Shown here: one piece after another, positions 32,645 through 41,364 of the stretch | Position numbering within the stretch: the stretch's first letter is position 1 | Layout: the number at the start of each line of letters is the position of its first letter | DNA from: Pseudomonadota bacterium | Lineage (GTDB): Bacteria > Pseudomonadota > Alphaproteobacteria > UBA2136 > JAPKEQ01 | Length of the DNA stretch: 64,000 bases | Assembly (NCBI GenBank): GCA_036141575.1 | Contig: JAYZXF010000017.1 | Coordinates: forward strand, 142,077-206,076 | Direction of reading: 5' to 3' | Notes under the pieces: generated by a model | The model's database searches: none | Told to the model about the DNA's origin: nothing | The model's input: only the letters and a program-made list of their open reading frames with translations | Made by a program: the position numbers and the translations under genes

Positions 32645-32968
32645 ATGGCAACTGCAGAGCGCAGAATGAAGCTCGCTGAGCGGGTTCAAAAGGATGGTAC
32701 ACCTCATAAATTTAAACGTTGGGTGTATCTTTACCATCGCCATAAATCTCGTATTATTGCAGGCCTTTTGGTTATTATTGCTCTGTTGACTGCTGGCCTT
32801 ATTTATGTGGGCTGGAAACTTTATGAAAAAGAACCTGGTGTTGTGATGCGTGCGGGCCAGTTTACAGTATTCCAAAACATGGAAGAAGAAGAGGTGAAAC
32901 CTGAAGGGTTTCTTCTTGGTACTGATGATTCTGGCGAAGCAACCCTTTCTCCAATCTATAAAAAGTAG
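32645..32968 (+). CDS. Single-pass membrane protein, unknown, 107 aa
   Basis: Basic N-terminal 35 residues (cytoplasmic), one membrane segment at about 38-60 (IIAGLLVIIALLTAGLIYV), then about 45 periplasmic residues, acidic (MEEEEVKPEG). Start ATG at 32645 has only a weak purine-rich site. Followed by a terminator. Family not recognised. Confidence 0.6.
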   Translation: MATAERRMKLAERVQKDGTPHKFKRWVYLYHRHKSRIIAGLLVIIALLTAGLIYVGWKLYEKEPGVVMRAGQFTVFQNMEEEEVKPEGFLLGTDDSGEATLSPIYKK

Positions 32969-32970
32969 AA

Positions 32971-32990
32971 ACAGCCCCGTAAGGCTGTCT
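32971..32990. terminator. Hairpin between convergent genes
   Basis: ACAGCC / GGCTGT stem with loop CCGTAA; ACGATTTTTT on the minus-strand side. Confidence 0.6.
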
Positions 32991-33001
32991 CAAAAAATCG
33001 T

Positions 33002-33577
33002 TTATTCTCCGACGTAGTAACCTTCTTCACGCGCCTGAGTGAAGGCGGTTTGACAGGCTTCCAATTCGGTCAGGTTTTCGCGGATATCAATGGCCAGCCC
33101 CCATGGGAGCGCGGGGTCACCCGCCCGAAAAGCTGTATTGTACCCGCGCGGTGCTTTTCGCTTGAGTTTCCAGATCTCACTGCGTGCCATATGGCAAACA
33201 GCTTGAACCGGTGTCATGTCAGCGCGAACGTTGAACTTGTGGCTTTCAGCAGCAGCTTCAATATACGCAGGCGCAATCATTGTGGCCATATGGCTCAACA
33301 GCGTTTCATCACAGCCGTTCTGGATGCTGCGCATCAGCGAAGAGCCCATGTTGTTCAACGCATTCACATCAGTGGGCTCGTTGTTTGAGTCGTCTTCATC
33401 CAGCAGGTAGAAGAGCGGTGGAGATGTTTCGAGCATGGCCGCGAGCACATTACCGGTGCTGCGGATGCATTCTTCAGAAACTTGGGATTCATCTGCGGGA
33501 GATGTTTCAGTGACATTTGCTGCGGAGGAAAGAGTCGGCAGCAACAAAGCGCAAGAAAGCGCAACGTATTTCAGCAT
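33002..33577 (-). CDS. Secreted protein, unknown, 191 aa
   Basis: Signal peptide MLKYVALSCALLLPTLSSA; start supported by AGGAGG. The mature N-terminus is acidic and disordered, then a helical domain (LSHMATMIAPAYIEAAAESH) with three or four cysteines (ECIRST, NGCDET, VCHMAR, EACQTA). Probably periplasmic. Single-gene unit; no family recognised. Confidence 0.65.
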   Translation of the reverse strand: MLKYVALSCALLLPTLSSAANVTETSPADESQVSEECIRSTGNVLAAMLETSPPLFYLLDEDDSNNEPTDVNALNNMGSSLMRSIQNGCDETLLSHMATMIAPAYIEAAAESHKFNVRADMTPVQAVCHMARSEIWKLKRKAPRGYNTAFRAGDPALPWGLAIDIRENLTELEACQTAFTQAREEGYYVGE

Positions 33578-33654
33578 TTCTGCCTCCTATAATTGTCAGG
33601 GAGATATTTGGTTGTATTTAAAGTATGGGGATAGAGAGGTTTGATTTCAAGGAG

Positions 33655-33862
33655 GTGGTTCCTGTACGAGTGGGAGCGAAGCGACCCAAAACCCGAGATG
33701 GAGGGTTTTGAGCGGGCGAAGCCCAAGAAAGGAGCCTTGGCGACGCAGACGGGATGCCAAAGGCATAGCCGCCCGAAGGGTGAGCGTAGCGAATCACATA
33801 TGTTTTGAGCGAATGCGAAAAACATCTAAGCGCACATGCAAAGCTATGTGCGATAAAACAGT
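33655..33862. repeat. Composite intergenic repeat
   Basis: GTGGGAGCGAAGCGACCC, AAACCCGAGATGGAGGGTTT, GAGCGGGCGAAGCCC, then the 67-base module 33731-33797 (GACGCAGACGGGATGCC ... GGGTGAGCGTAGCGAATCAC) also found at 41540-41606, then GTTTTGAGCGAATGCGAAAAA and GCACATGCAAAGCTATGTGC, as at 23690-23750. Confidence 0.8.
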
Positions 33863-33875
33863 TTCATAAAAAAAT

Positions 33876-34442
33876 CTAAGCCAGCGCAGAAGTCATCATC
33901 GATGAACCAACAAGCCCAACAGACGCCATAGCTGCTTCGTAGCGGTGCTCAATTGGTGTTTCAAACAGAAGCGCGCGGCTTGCTGGTACAAGCATCCAGC
34001 TATCTTCAAAAATTTCAGACTCAAGCTGGCCAGGCTCCCAGCCACTGTAACCTAGGCAAAGGTTTTGGCTTACAGGGCCTGTGCCTTTGGCTGTGGCTTC
34101 AATCACATCTGTTGTTGCGCTGAGCATAATGTCATCTGTTACTGGAACAGTAAGCTTGTGATTGTAATCTGTACCATGCAGAACAAACCCGCGGTTTGGC
34201 TCTACAGGGCCACCAGAAAGAATGGTTGGTGATGCATTGCTGATTTGTTCGATATCAAGATCATCACAGAGATTTTCAAAATTCGTTGCTGGAAGAGGGG
34301 AGTTGAGAACAAGTCCCATTGCGCCTTCTTCATTGTTATGGGAACAAATAAAGATCACAGCTTTCTCAAAATATGAGTACTTAAGAGAATCCGTTGCAAG
34401 TAACAGATGACCAGTAAAGTTAGTAATGATGCCGTTATTCAT
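33876..34442 (-). CDS. yqgE: YqgE/AlgH family protein (UPF0301)
   Basis: 188 residues, usual length. N-terminal GHLLLATDSLKYSYFEKAVIFICSH, then EGAMGLVLNSPL, SGGPVEPNRGFVLHGTDY and GYSGWEPGQLESEI are the family's conserved blocks. Widely conserved in proteobacteria; named after a Pseudomonas alginate regulator, but its molecular role is not settled. Cytoplasmic. Confidence 0.95.
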   Translation of the reverse strand: MNNGIITNFTGHLLLATDSLKYSYFEKAVIFICSHNNEEGAMGLVLNSPLPATNFENLCDDLDIEQISNASPTILSGGPVEPNRGFVLHGTDYNHKLTVPVTDDIMLSATTDVIEATAKGTGPVSQNLCLGYSGWEPGQLESEIFEDSWMLVPASRALLFETPIEHRYEAAMASVGLVGSSMMTSALA

Positions 34443-34501
34443 GTTTTTGTCCCTAACACATCTATTTATTAGTGTACCCCTACACCAGTGAGCAGAAAAG
34501 G

Positions 34502-34969
34502 TTATTCCTCTTCTTTACTCTTTTTTATGGCGTCCGTCGCAAGCGTGTCAGCTTTCTCATTCCCGACATTGCCCGCATGGCCTTTAACCCACTTCCATGT
34601 AATGGTATGGCGCTGCATCGCTTCATCAAGAAGTTCCCAAAGGTCACGGTTTTCAACCGGTTTTTTGGCAGCGTTTTTCCACTCACGCTTCTTCCAGCCT
34701 TCCATCCATTCTGTCGCACCTTTCATTACGTATGTTGAATCCGTGTGCAGAAGGATATCGCAAGGTTTTTTCAGTGTGTTGAGCGCTTCAATCACCGCGG
34801 TAAGTTCCATACGGTTATTGGTTGTGTGCTCTTCATGGCCGCTCATCTCTTTTTCGTGGCCGTTGTACTGCATGTAAACGCCCCAGCCACCAGGGCCTGG
34901 GTTACCGCTGCATGCGCCATCTGTATAGATATGAATGGTTTTATTTTTATTATTTTCAGTCATGTCCAC
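34502..34969 (-). CDS. rnhA: Ribonuclease HI
   Basis: 155 residues. All four catalytic acidic residues are in place: [26 protein letters not shown] and NEKADTLA. Cuts RNA in RNA-DNA hybrids, removing Okazaki primers and R-loops. In many alphaproteobacteria rnhA follows thrB directly; here 1.8 kb of opposite-strand genes lies between them. Confidence 0.95.
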   Translation of the reverse strand: MDMTENNKNKTIHIYTDGACSGNPGPGGWGVYMQYNGHEKEMSGHEEHTTNNRMELTAVIEALNTLKKPCDILLHTDSTYVMKGATEWMEGWKKREWKNAAKKPVENRDLWELLDEAMQRHTITWKWVKGHAGNVGNEKADTLATDAIKKSKEEE

Positions 34970-35026
34970 ATCATGGGATGAGGGGCGTTAAAAAGCAATG
35001 TTGTTTTGAGAGAATGGGAGATTTAA

Positions 35027-35055
35027 TTGACTTATAAAGTGGCACTTTTTATATT
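35027..35055 (+). promoter_or_regulatory. Promoter of the 35112 gene
   Basis: TTGACT (35027-35032), 17-base spacer, TATATT (35050-35055). Confidence 0.7.
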
Positions 35056-35111
35056 AGGGCATCTGATATCTATCAAACTTTTCTCATCGTTAACTTTCAA
35101 ATGAGGTTCCT

Positions 35112-35375
35112 ATGACTCTTCTTGGCCTTTTCGCTTTTATATGCGCTGGCGTTTTTGCGGCATTTGTCCGTGATATTATCGTGATCATATTCAATATCCA
35201 AAAAGGAACTCACCAAAGACTTACAGGCTTTTTTATTGCACTTGCTTTACTGGCCTGTACTGACCTTGCGCTGGGTTCTGCAGACACGTTTATAGATATG
35301 CTTATTGGTACTGTTGTTGGTTATGTTGGTTATGTTGTTATTGGCAGTGCTCTCGGTAATATCTTTAAAAGATAA
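35112..35375 (+). CDS. Small membrane protein, unknown, 87 aa
   Basis: ATG at 35112 with TGAGG upstream. Three hydrophobic segments (about 3-28, 38-55, 60-82) with a short positively charged loop (NIQKGTHQR), so the topology places that loop inside. Own promoter and terminator. No family recognised. Confidence 0.65.
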   Translation: MTLLGLFAFICAGVFAAFVRDIIVIIFNIQKGTHQRLTGFFIALALLACTDLALGSADTFIDMLIGTVVGYVGYVVIGSALGNIFKR

Positions 35376-35396
35376 ATTTCTTGAAATCGAATGTAA

Positions 35397-35422
35397 AAAC
35401 AGCCCGAAAGGGCTGTTTTTGT
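35397..35422 (+). terminator. Terminator of the 35112 gene
   Basis: AAACAGCCC / GGGCTGTTT stem, loop GAAA; AATCGA upstream. Confidence 0.85.
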
Positions 35423-35451
35423 TTGTCGGCTCTTGAATGATTTGCTATCAC
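35423..35451 (+). promoter_or_regulatory. Promoter of the 35501 gene
   Basis: TTGTCG (35423-35428), 17-base spacer, TATCAC, starting directly in the T tract of the preceding terminator. Confidence 0.55.
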
Positions 35452-35500
35452 ATAGAGGAACAACTTATCTTTTTCTTTCTTTTACATGATGAGGTCTCTT

Positions 35501-35758
35501 ATGACACCGATTGGACTGATTGTTTTTGCTGCGCTTGGTGGTCTTGCCTTTGTGCTTCGCAATTACGTGATTATCAAGTTTGAGCTGTATGGCGACATGA
35601 TGATGCAAATTCTTGTGGGCGTTGGCGCTTTTATGGTTTGTAGTTTTGTTGGTCATCTTTTGCTTGGCCCAATTGCCGGTCCCATGGATTCCCTTGCAGG
35701 TATTCTGCTCGGTTATTTCCTTCTTGGGCAATACCTATGGGATATGCTCCAAAAATAG
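35501..35758 (+). CDS. Small membrane protein, unknown, 85 aa
   Basis: Start at 35501 set by TGAGG; two earlier in-frame ATG codons overlap that site. Three hydrophobic segments, the middle one rich in Gly and Met (MMQILVGVGAFMVCSFVGHLL). Size and layout resemble the 35112 product but sequence similarity is weak. Own promoter and terminator. Confidence 0.65.
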   Translation: MTPIGLIVFAALGGLAFVLRNYVIIKFELYGDMMMQILVGVGAFMVCSFVGHLLLGPIAGPMDSLAGILLGYFLLGQYLWDMLQK

Positions 35759-35769
35759 AATCGAACTGA

Positions 35770-35797
35770 AAAGCAGCCCTTATGGGCTGTTTTTTGT
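35770..35797 (+). terminator. Terminator of the 35501 gene
   Basis: AAGCAGCCC / GGGCTGTTT stem with loop TTAT, six T; ATCGA after the stop. Confidence 0.85.
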
Positions 35798-35842
35798 TGC
35801 GCTTTATGGGGAAGCTGCCTATATTGCGCTAAATGTATACAT
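35797..35842 (+). promoter_or_regulatory. Promoter of pgpA with TGTATACA palindrome at the start region
   Basis: TTGCGC (35797-35802), 17-base spacer, TATATT (35820-35825); ATGTATACAT (35833-35842) lies at the expected transcription start, where a repressor could sit. Confidence 0.65.
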
Positions 35843-35872
35843 CTCAATCTTTTCCTATCTCTTGGAGTGTTT

Positions 35873-36406
35873 ATGAGAGACTCTTTAAACCGTCTGTTTA
35901 ATATGAAAGGCAGGCAGGAAAAATACAAAGTAGAACCTTTGCCGTATCCTTACCCGCATGCAGGCTTTTGGCTTGCCACTTGGTTTGGTTCTGGGCATCT
36001 GCCACTTTCTGGTACTGCTGGTACGGTGGCAAGCTTGCCGTTCATTTGGCTTATTTACACCTTTGGTGGCGTAGGGGCGCTGGCTATCTTTACGCTGTTG
36101 AGCTTTGTGGTGGGCGTATGGGCTTGCCGTGTGGTGGAAGAGCATACAAACATTCATGACCATAAAAGTGTCGTGATTGATGAAGTGTTTGGTATGGCCA
36201 TGGTGGTGCTCACATTCCCTTGGCTCGGCCTTGGTGAAGCATGGCATTGGCTTCTCGCTTTTGTGCTGTTCCGCTTTTTTGACATGGTGAAACCGCCACC
36301 CATCAGCTGGATGGATGAAAAATTTGAAGGCCCGTGGGGCGTAATGCTGGATGACGGTGTTGCCGCTCTATTTGCCATAGTTGTGCTGTGGTTTGCCTTT
36401 GGATAA
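35873..36406 (+). CDS. pgpA: Phosphatidylglycerophosphatase A
   Basis: 177 residues from the ATG at 35873. PgpA landmarks: GSGHLPLSGTAGTVASLPF, VIDEVFGMA, FRFFDMVKPPPI and GVMLDDGVAAL, with three to four membrane segments. Dephosphorylates phosphatidylglycerophosphate in the inner membrane to give phosphatidylglycerol. It is a core enzyme, yet has the same single-gene promoter-terminator packaging as its ORFan neighbours, and lies between rnhA and thrB on the opposite strand. Confidence 0.95.
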   Translation: MRDSLNRLFNMKGRQEKYKVEPLPYPYPHAGFWLATWFGSGHLPLSGTAGTVASLPFIWLIYTFGGVGALAIFTLLSFVVGVWACRVVEEHTNIHDHKSVVIDEVFGMAMVVLTFPWLGLGEAWHWLLAFVLFRFFDMVKPPPISWMDEKFEGPWGVMLDDGVAALFAIVVLWFAFG

Positions 36407-36414
36407 ATCGAATA

Positions 36415-36441
36415 AAAAGCAGCCCTTCGGGGCTGTTTTTG
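36415..36441 (+). terminator. Terminator of pgpA
   Basis: AAGCAGCCC / GGGGCTGTTT stem with TTC loop; ATCGA immediately after the stop. Confidence 0.85.
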
Positions 36442-36444
36442 TTG

Positions 36445-36474
36445 TTGACGCTGAAACAGGTTTAGCTGTATACG
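36445..36474 (+). promoter_or_regulatory. Promoter of the 36526 gene
   Basis: TTGACG (36445-36450), 18-base spacer, TATACG (36469-36474). Confidence 0.65.
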
Positions 36475-36525
36475 TTTTGTATCGCTCACCTTTATCTTTT
36501 TCTACTGAACCAAGGCAGGTTTATC

Positions 36526-36780
36526 ATGTCAGCATTCTTTGCGTTTATGTTGGCAGGGGCACTTGCTTACATTATGGAGTTCATTGTGCTGTGGTACTTT
36601 AGTATTAACCACCGCATTCTGGCTCTAGCGCTGGGGTATCTCCTGACTATCCCAACCTATACTGTCGCTTACTTTGCTCTTTCTGTTGCGCCGCCTTATT
36701 GGGTGATTGTGGTTGCGGGGGGCATTGGGTATTTTGGCCTTTTGGGGCTGTCACTTGCGTATAGCTATATTCGAAAATAA
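36526..36780 (+). CDS. Small membrane protein, unknown, 84 aa
   Basis: ATG at 36526, AGGCAGG upstream. Three hydrophobic segments separated by very short loops (SINHR, APPYW); it could be a small GtrA- or EamA-like fragment, but nothing is decisive. Own promoter and terminator; the stop runs straight into the terminator stem. Confidence 0.6.
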   Translation: MSAFFAFMLAGALAYIMEFIVLWYFSINHRILALALGYLLTIPTYTVAYFALSVAPPYWVIVVAGGIGYFGLLGLSLAYSYIRK

Positions 36781-36804
36781 AAACAGCCCCTTGGGGCTGT
36801 TTCT
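36780..36804. terminator. Terminator between the 36526 gene and thrB
   Basis: AAACAGCCCC / GGGGCTGTTT stem with a two-base loop. Confidence 0.8.
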
Positions 36805-36807
36805 TGT

Positions 36808-37767
36808 TTATAAGTCTTTATTATGTTCCTGCCAGTAGAGCAGGCGGCTAAGCCACGGATCTACAGGTTTGGCATCTAGAATCTCTTGTGCTTTGCCCAT
36901 AACAGGGTTTCTTAGGCGCATGACTACAAAGATCAGAGCAGCAAATTCAAGCATGAGCGGCCATTCTTCTTTCCAGAGTTCGTAAGGCAGCATACTGAGT
37001 ACGCGGTATGTATCTTCTAGAGAGTCCATAAACGTAATGTGTGGTTCTTTGTGCTCTTCATCCCAGCACCATGCGTTGGCAACAATAGCAAGGTCAAGCA
37101 GGCAAGGAAGAGGGCAAGCCATCCACCAGTCAATCACGCCTGTAAGCGTTGTGCCATTAGAAAAGAGCGTATTATCTGGGAAGAGATCCGCGTGGCTAAT
37201 AGCCAGTGGAGATTTAAATGTTTTTGTGCTGAGCTTCTCGAGTGAAGCTTTAGCTGCTTCAACCGCCTCTTTATGAGGGTGATCAAAGTCTTCAATCTCT
37301 TTCATGAAGCCGTGCATCTTCTTCAGGCTATATTCATGAGTGAGGGTCTTCATATCATCTGGTACAGGCAGGCAGTGCTGCATAGCAAGGTGAGTGGCCA
37401 TAGCACGTACGTGCTCACGCTCAATCTCTGCTTCTGTAATATGATGACCAATCAACTTTGGCTGAAGCACAGCAAGCTCACCAGCAATCTTTGTGAGGTA
37501 GCCGCCGTCTTGTGACGGTACAATAGCAGGCACGGCCATGCCATTGAGCGCCAGGAAAGGCATAATATGTGTACGAGGTTCAAGCTGTGCTTCGCAGTAG
37601 TGTTCTGCAAACAGGGTTAAAACAAATTCACCTTCGCTTGTTGCAAGGAGGTAATTCGAGTTCTCGCTGCCCTCTGGAATCGGGGCAATAGAGTGCACAT
37701 CAAGGCCATAGAGCGCTTCTGTCTCTGCCTTAATTTTTGTGTCTTGAATGTTATGTATCACAGCCAT
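36808..37767 (-). CDS. thrB: Homoserine kinase, APH-type
   Basis: 319 residues, the usual length for the alphaproteobacterial ThrB family with a choline-kinase/APH fold. N-terminal PEGSENSNYLL (nucleotide loop), catalytic ISHADLFPDNTLF (HxDxxxxN) and GVIDWWMACPLPCLLDLA (metal-binding Asp). Phosphorylates homoserine on the way to threonine. Confidence 0.9.
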   Translation of the reverse strand: MAVIHNIQDTKIKAETEALYGLDVHSIAPIPEGSENSNYLLATSEGEFVLTLFAEHYCEAQLEPRTHIMPFLALNGMAVPAIVPSQDGGYLTKIAGELAVLQPKLIGHHITEAEIEREHVRAMATHLAMQHCLPVPDDMKTLTHEYSLKKMHGFMKEIEDFDHPHKEAVEAAKASLEKLSTKTFKSPLAISHADLFPDNTLFSNGTTLTGVIDWWMACPLPCLLDLAIVANAWCWDEEHKEPHITFMDSLEDTYRVLSMLPYELWKEEWPLMLEFAALIFVVMRLRNPVMGKAQEILDAKPVDPWLSRLLYWQEHNKDL

Positions 37768-37908
37768 TTTGTAAGAATATCACAAAGAGGGGCATTTATG
37801 ATGCATCCATGCACCAAGTACGCTTAAAAGTCCCAGAAAAAAAGAGGTCTACCATTGCCCTTTAGCAACAGTTCGCTATACTTGATAGATCAATAAAGGG
37901 GCTTTGAT

Positions 37909-39231
37909 ATGCAACAGACATATACTGTAGATGTAAAACCTGATCGCTATGCGCTTTCAAAACAATTATTTGACCGTGCTGTGAAGCTGATTCCAGGTGG
38001 CGTGAACTCACCTGTGCGTGCATTTGGCGCAGTAGGTGGCACTCCTGTATTTATGGCGGGTGCTGATGGTGCGGCCCTGCAAGATATGGACGGCAACCAA
38101 TATGTAGATTACATCGGCAGCTGGGGCCCTATGATTCTTGGTCACGCTAACCCACGTGTACTCGATGCTGTTAAAAACGTAATGGAAGTGGGCACATCAT
38201 TTGGTGCACCAACAGACCGCGAAACAGCTCTTGCTGATTTTATTGTGGATCGCCACGCCTCTATTGATAAAGTTCGCCTTGTAAATTCTGGTACTGAGGC
38301 AACGATGAGCGCAATTCGCCTTGCGCGTGGCTACACAGGCCGAGACAAAATTCTTAAATTTGCAGGACACTACCACGGCCATGGCGATAGCCTTCTTGTG
38401 GCAGCTGGTAGTGGCCTTATTACACACGGTACGCCATCAAGTGCAGGGGTACCAAAAGCCCTTGCTGAACTTACATGCGTGGCACCATTTAACGATGTGA
38501 ATGCGCTTGAGAAAGTATTTATGGAGCACGGTGATGACCTTGCTTGTGTGATCCTTGAGCCCGTTGCAGGGAACATGGGGTGCGTACCTCCTAAAGAAGG
38601 CTACCTGAAAACACTACGTGAGCTTTGCGACAAGTACGGTACGGTTCTTATCTTTGATGAGGTGATGACTGGTTTCCGCCTAGGCATGTCGAGTGCACAA
38701 GGTCTCTTTGATATTGAGCCTGATCTCTCTTGCTTTGGTAAAGTGATTGGTGGTGGTCTGCCACTTGCGGCTTACGGTGGTAAGCAGGAGATTATGGATC
38801 GCTTGAGCCCGATTGGTGATGTTTACCAAGCCGGTACACTTTCTGGTAACCCGCTTGCTGTTTCAGCTGGTATTGCAACAGTGGCGCAACTTACACCTGA
38901 AGTTTATGCAGGACTTGAAGAAACAGGCGCTAAGATTCAGAAAGAAAGCGAAAAAATCTTTTCTGATGTGGGCATTCCGATTACAACGCACCGCGTTGGT
39001 AGCATGTTCAGCATCTACTTTAGTGAAGAACAACCTTACACATTTGAAGACGTGCAAAACACAGATATTGAAATGTTTAAGAAGTTCTTCCACGCTATGC
39101 TTGATGAAGGCATTTACCTGCCGCCATCAGCATACGAAACATGGTTCTTTGGCACATGCCACGATGAAAACATTCTAGATATCACGTTCACGGCTATGCG
39201 TCGTGCAGCGATGAAAATTAAAAATACGTAA
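37909..39231 (+). CDS. hemL: Glutamate-1-semialdehyde 2,1-aminomutase
   Basis: 440 residues. N-terminal LIPGGVNSPVRAFGAVGGTP, NSGTEATMSAIRLAR, FDEVMTGFR, the PLP lysine in GKVIGGGLPLAAYGG, and the C-terminal LPPSAYETWF are all characteristic. Makes 5-aminolevulinate in the C5 pathway of haem synthesis. That is notable because most alphaproteobacteria use ALA synthase (C4), and hemL-like aminotransferases can have other roles. The match here is good, so a true C5 enzyme is favoured. Confidence 0.88.
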   Translation: MQQTYTVDVKPDRYALSKQLFDRAVKLIPGGVNSPVRAFGAVGGTPVFMAGADGAALQDMDGNQYVDYIGSWGPMILGHANPRVLDAVKNVMEVGTSFGAPTDRETALADFIVDRHASIDKVRLVNSGTEATMSAIRLARGYTGRDKILKFAGHYHGHGDSLLVAAGSGLITHGTPSSAGVPKALAELTCVAPFNDVNALEKVFMEHGDDLACVILEPVAGNMGCVPPKEGYLKTLRELCDKYGTVLIFDEVMTGFRLGMSSAQGLFDIEPDLSCFGKVIGGGLPLAAYGGKQEIMDRLSPIGDVYQAGTLSGNPLAVSAGIATVAQLTPEVYAGLEETGAKIQKESEKIFSDVGIPITTHRVGSMFSIYFSEEQPYTFEDVQNTDIEMFKKFFHAMLDEGIYLPPSAYETWFFGTCHDENILDITFTAMRRAAMKIKNT

Positions 39232-39247
39232 GGGAGCAGGGGGCTTT

Positions 39248-40207
39248 ATGATCGATACTGGGGATATTTACGCAGGTCTGGAGCTTGGCACGTCAACGGC
39301 GCGCTTGGTTATTGGTCACGTAAGTCACGATGGCGTGGTAGATGTACGTTTTGAGGATTCATACGTGCATGGCCTTGCTGGCGACCTTGTGCATGGAAAT
39401 AGCTTTGATGAGCAAAACATTGATGATCTGGCTCACTGGATGGCACATGCACAGCGCACTATGATTACTTATGGTGTAAAGCGTGCACATATTGCAGCCA
39501 CATCTGTGATTGGTCATGCGGATGAAGCAGGTGTTCTACTTGAGGCTCTCCGTGCAGAGTCAGGCCTAAACATTCATCAGCTTGGTCACATGGAAGAGGT
39601 TGAGGTTGCTCTTAAAGGGAACCGTAAACTGATTGACCCTGATGCAGACCTGACAGTATTTGTTGAATCTGGTGCGGGAAGTAACGAATTTGCTCTCCTC
39701 AGCAAAGGCGGCCAAGTGAAGGAAATGCGCGGCTTTAAGTTTGGCGCAGCCACATACGCTGATATTTTTGAGCAAGACTTTATTGAGCCAACTGAAATTG
39801 AAAAGCTTGAGCAAGAAATCCGCTCTACACTTGAAGAAGAGCTGGCTGAGTGGAAAGACCAGTTTACAAAGAAAACATCACTTCTTATTGCAGGCGCACC
39901 TATGTTTGTTGTGCGTTACCTTACAAAAACAGAACTTGAGCAGATGGTGAGCCTAGAAGGTCGCTGGACAACAAAGACAGACCTAGAGAATGTATTTGAG
40001 CGTTACCTAGATCTTGGCCCAGACCGTCGTCGTGATAATAATTACATCTACGGTAAGAGCGCGCACCTTGTAACGCCTGCCACACTCATTATGAAAGTGA
40101 TTATGGATATTGTTGGCGTTGAAGGCTTTACAATTGGAGCAGGTGGCCTTGGTCGCGGGCTTCTACTCAGTGCCGCTGCTGGCGAAGGTATGGGGCTTGC
40201 AGCTTAG
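39248..40207 (+). CDS. Ppx/GppA phosphatase family protein
   Basis: 319 residues, 16 bases after hemL and probably co-transcribed. ASKHA-fold nucleotide loops: GLELGTSTARLVIG at the N-terminus and VFVESGAGSNEFALL near residue 138 (DxGGGSxE position, here ESGAGSNE). The normal DIGGGS is altered and the Glu of the active site is shifted, so exopolyphosphatase or pppGpp activity cannot be assumed. In alphaproteobacteria such a gene often precedes rlmE, as here. Confidence 0.8.
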   Translation: MIDTGDIYAGLELGTSTARLVIGHVSHDGVVDVRFEDSYVHGLAGDLVHGNSFDEQNIDDLAHWMAHAQRTMITYGVKRAHIAATSVIGHADEAGVLLEALRAESGLNIHQLGHMEEVEVALKGNRKLIDPDADLTVFVESGAGSNEFALLSKGGQVKEMRGFKFGAATYADIFEQDFIEPTEIEKLEQEIRSTLEEELAEWKDQFTKKTSLLIAGAPMFVVRYLTKTELEQMVSLEGRWTTKTDLENVFERYLDLGPDRRRDNNYIYGKSAHLVTPATLIMKVIMDIVGVEGFTIGAGGLGRGLLLSAAAGEGMGLAA

Positions 40208-40541
40208 CTGGGTCTTCACGGCTCTCTATCTTTAAATTTAGAAATATAAAATTTCAAAATTTAAATCTACCGCCGTGTATGGTCTTGGCATAAAGCTTTT
40301 TTAGCATGCCCACCTTTTATAATCTGGGCATAATTGCTTTATGCCGCCGCAGTCTCTGAAGCCTGCGGCTCCGCTATTCGCTGCGCATAGGCTTTTTGAA
40401 AAGCTATGATATGGGCCTTATGGAGTGGGAGCAAAGCGACCCAAAAGCCTCAGGGCTTTTGAGCGGTAAAAAAGAGCTCTTTTGGACTTGTAGTCAAGGC
40501 CAAAAGGCCCAATATCTTTTTTGCCAAGATAATAATTTACG
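40208..40541. repeat. Repeat-rich interval before rlmE
   Basis: No gene seen. Modules: CAGTCTCTGAAGCCTGCGG with CGCTATTCGCTGCGCATAGG (near 40350-40390), GAGTGGGAGCAAAGCGACCC, hairpin AAAAGCCTCAGGGCTTTT and GAGCGG (near 40421-40468). These match parts of the repeats at 3262-3450 and 33655-33720. AT-rich flanks. Confidence 0.65.
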
Positions 40542-41264
40542 GTGGATTTGGTTTTGAAAATTTTATATTTTCTAAATCAAAGCCAGAGAGTAAAGGATAA
40601 AACCATCAAAAAACCTATCAAACGCGGTGCATGGATTGGTAAGAAGAACGTAAGCGTTTCATCTCGTCGCTACCTCGACCGTCAAGAAAGCGACCACTTT
40701 GTAACAGCTGCCCGTAAGCAGGGCTACCGCTCTCGCGCTGTTTTTAAACTGCTTGAGGCAGATGACAAGTTTAAGCTCCTTAAAGCAGGTCAGCATATTA
40801 TTGACCTTGGTGCTGCACCAGGAAGTTGGAGCCAAGTCGTGGCTCAGCGTGTTCTTCCAGGTGGACAAGTTTATGCTTTAGATAAACTTCCAGTGGACCC
40901 AATGGAAGGTATGACTTTCCTTAAAGGTGACTTCACAGATGATGAAGTTTATGAAGAGTTTCTCGCAATGTGTCCGAAAGGGGTGGATGGTGTTTTGAGT
41001 GATATTGCACCAGAAACATCAGGCCATGCAGGACAAGACCACATGAAAATTATGGGCCTTGCTGAAATGGCGCTTGATTTTGCGCTGAAAACAATGCGTC
41101 CGGGTGCTTGGTTCTACTGCAAACTCTTCCAAGGTGGAGAAGAAGTCCAGTTTAGAGATGAGTTACGTAAGCATTTCCAAACTGTGCGTTTCTTTAAGCC
41201 AGAGTCGAGCCGTAAGGACTCAAAAGAGATCTTTATCTTTGCGCAGAATTACCAGCCGAAATAA
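40542..41264 (+). CDS. rlmE: 23S rRNA (uridine-2'-O)-methyltransferase RlmE
   Basis: 240 residues from a GTG at 40542 (TTG codons at 40548 and 40554 are alternatives; no ATG is available). FtsJ core: SRAVFKLLEAD, SAM motif IIDLGAAPGSWSQV, VLSDIAPETSGHAGQDH (catalytic Asp), and the KLFQG region with catalytic Lys, ending ESSRKDSKEIFI (catalytic Glu). Methylates the A-loop uridine (E. coli U2552) of the large ribosomal subunit. Neighbouring Ppx-like gene is typical for alphaproteobacteria. Confidence 0.93.
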   Translation: MDLVLKILYFLNQSQRVKDKTIKKPIKRGAWIGKKNVSVSSRRYLDRQESDHFVTAARKQGYRSRAVFKLLEADDKFKLLKAGQHIIDLGAAPGSWSQVVAQRVLPGGQVYALDKLPVDPMEGMTFLKGDFTDDEVYEEFLAMCPKGVDGVLSDIAPETSGHAGQDHMKIMGLAEMALDFALKTMRPGAWFYCKLFQGGEEVQFRDELRKHFQTVRFFKPESSRKDSKEIFIFAQNYQPK

Positions 41265-41364
41265 TGCACGGCTAATACTTTTTTTACCAGCTTTACATGT
41301 TGCAATGGTGCCTTGTTTACTGGGAATATGCTAGCCATTAACTGCTTTTATTTATATTTAGCTT

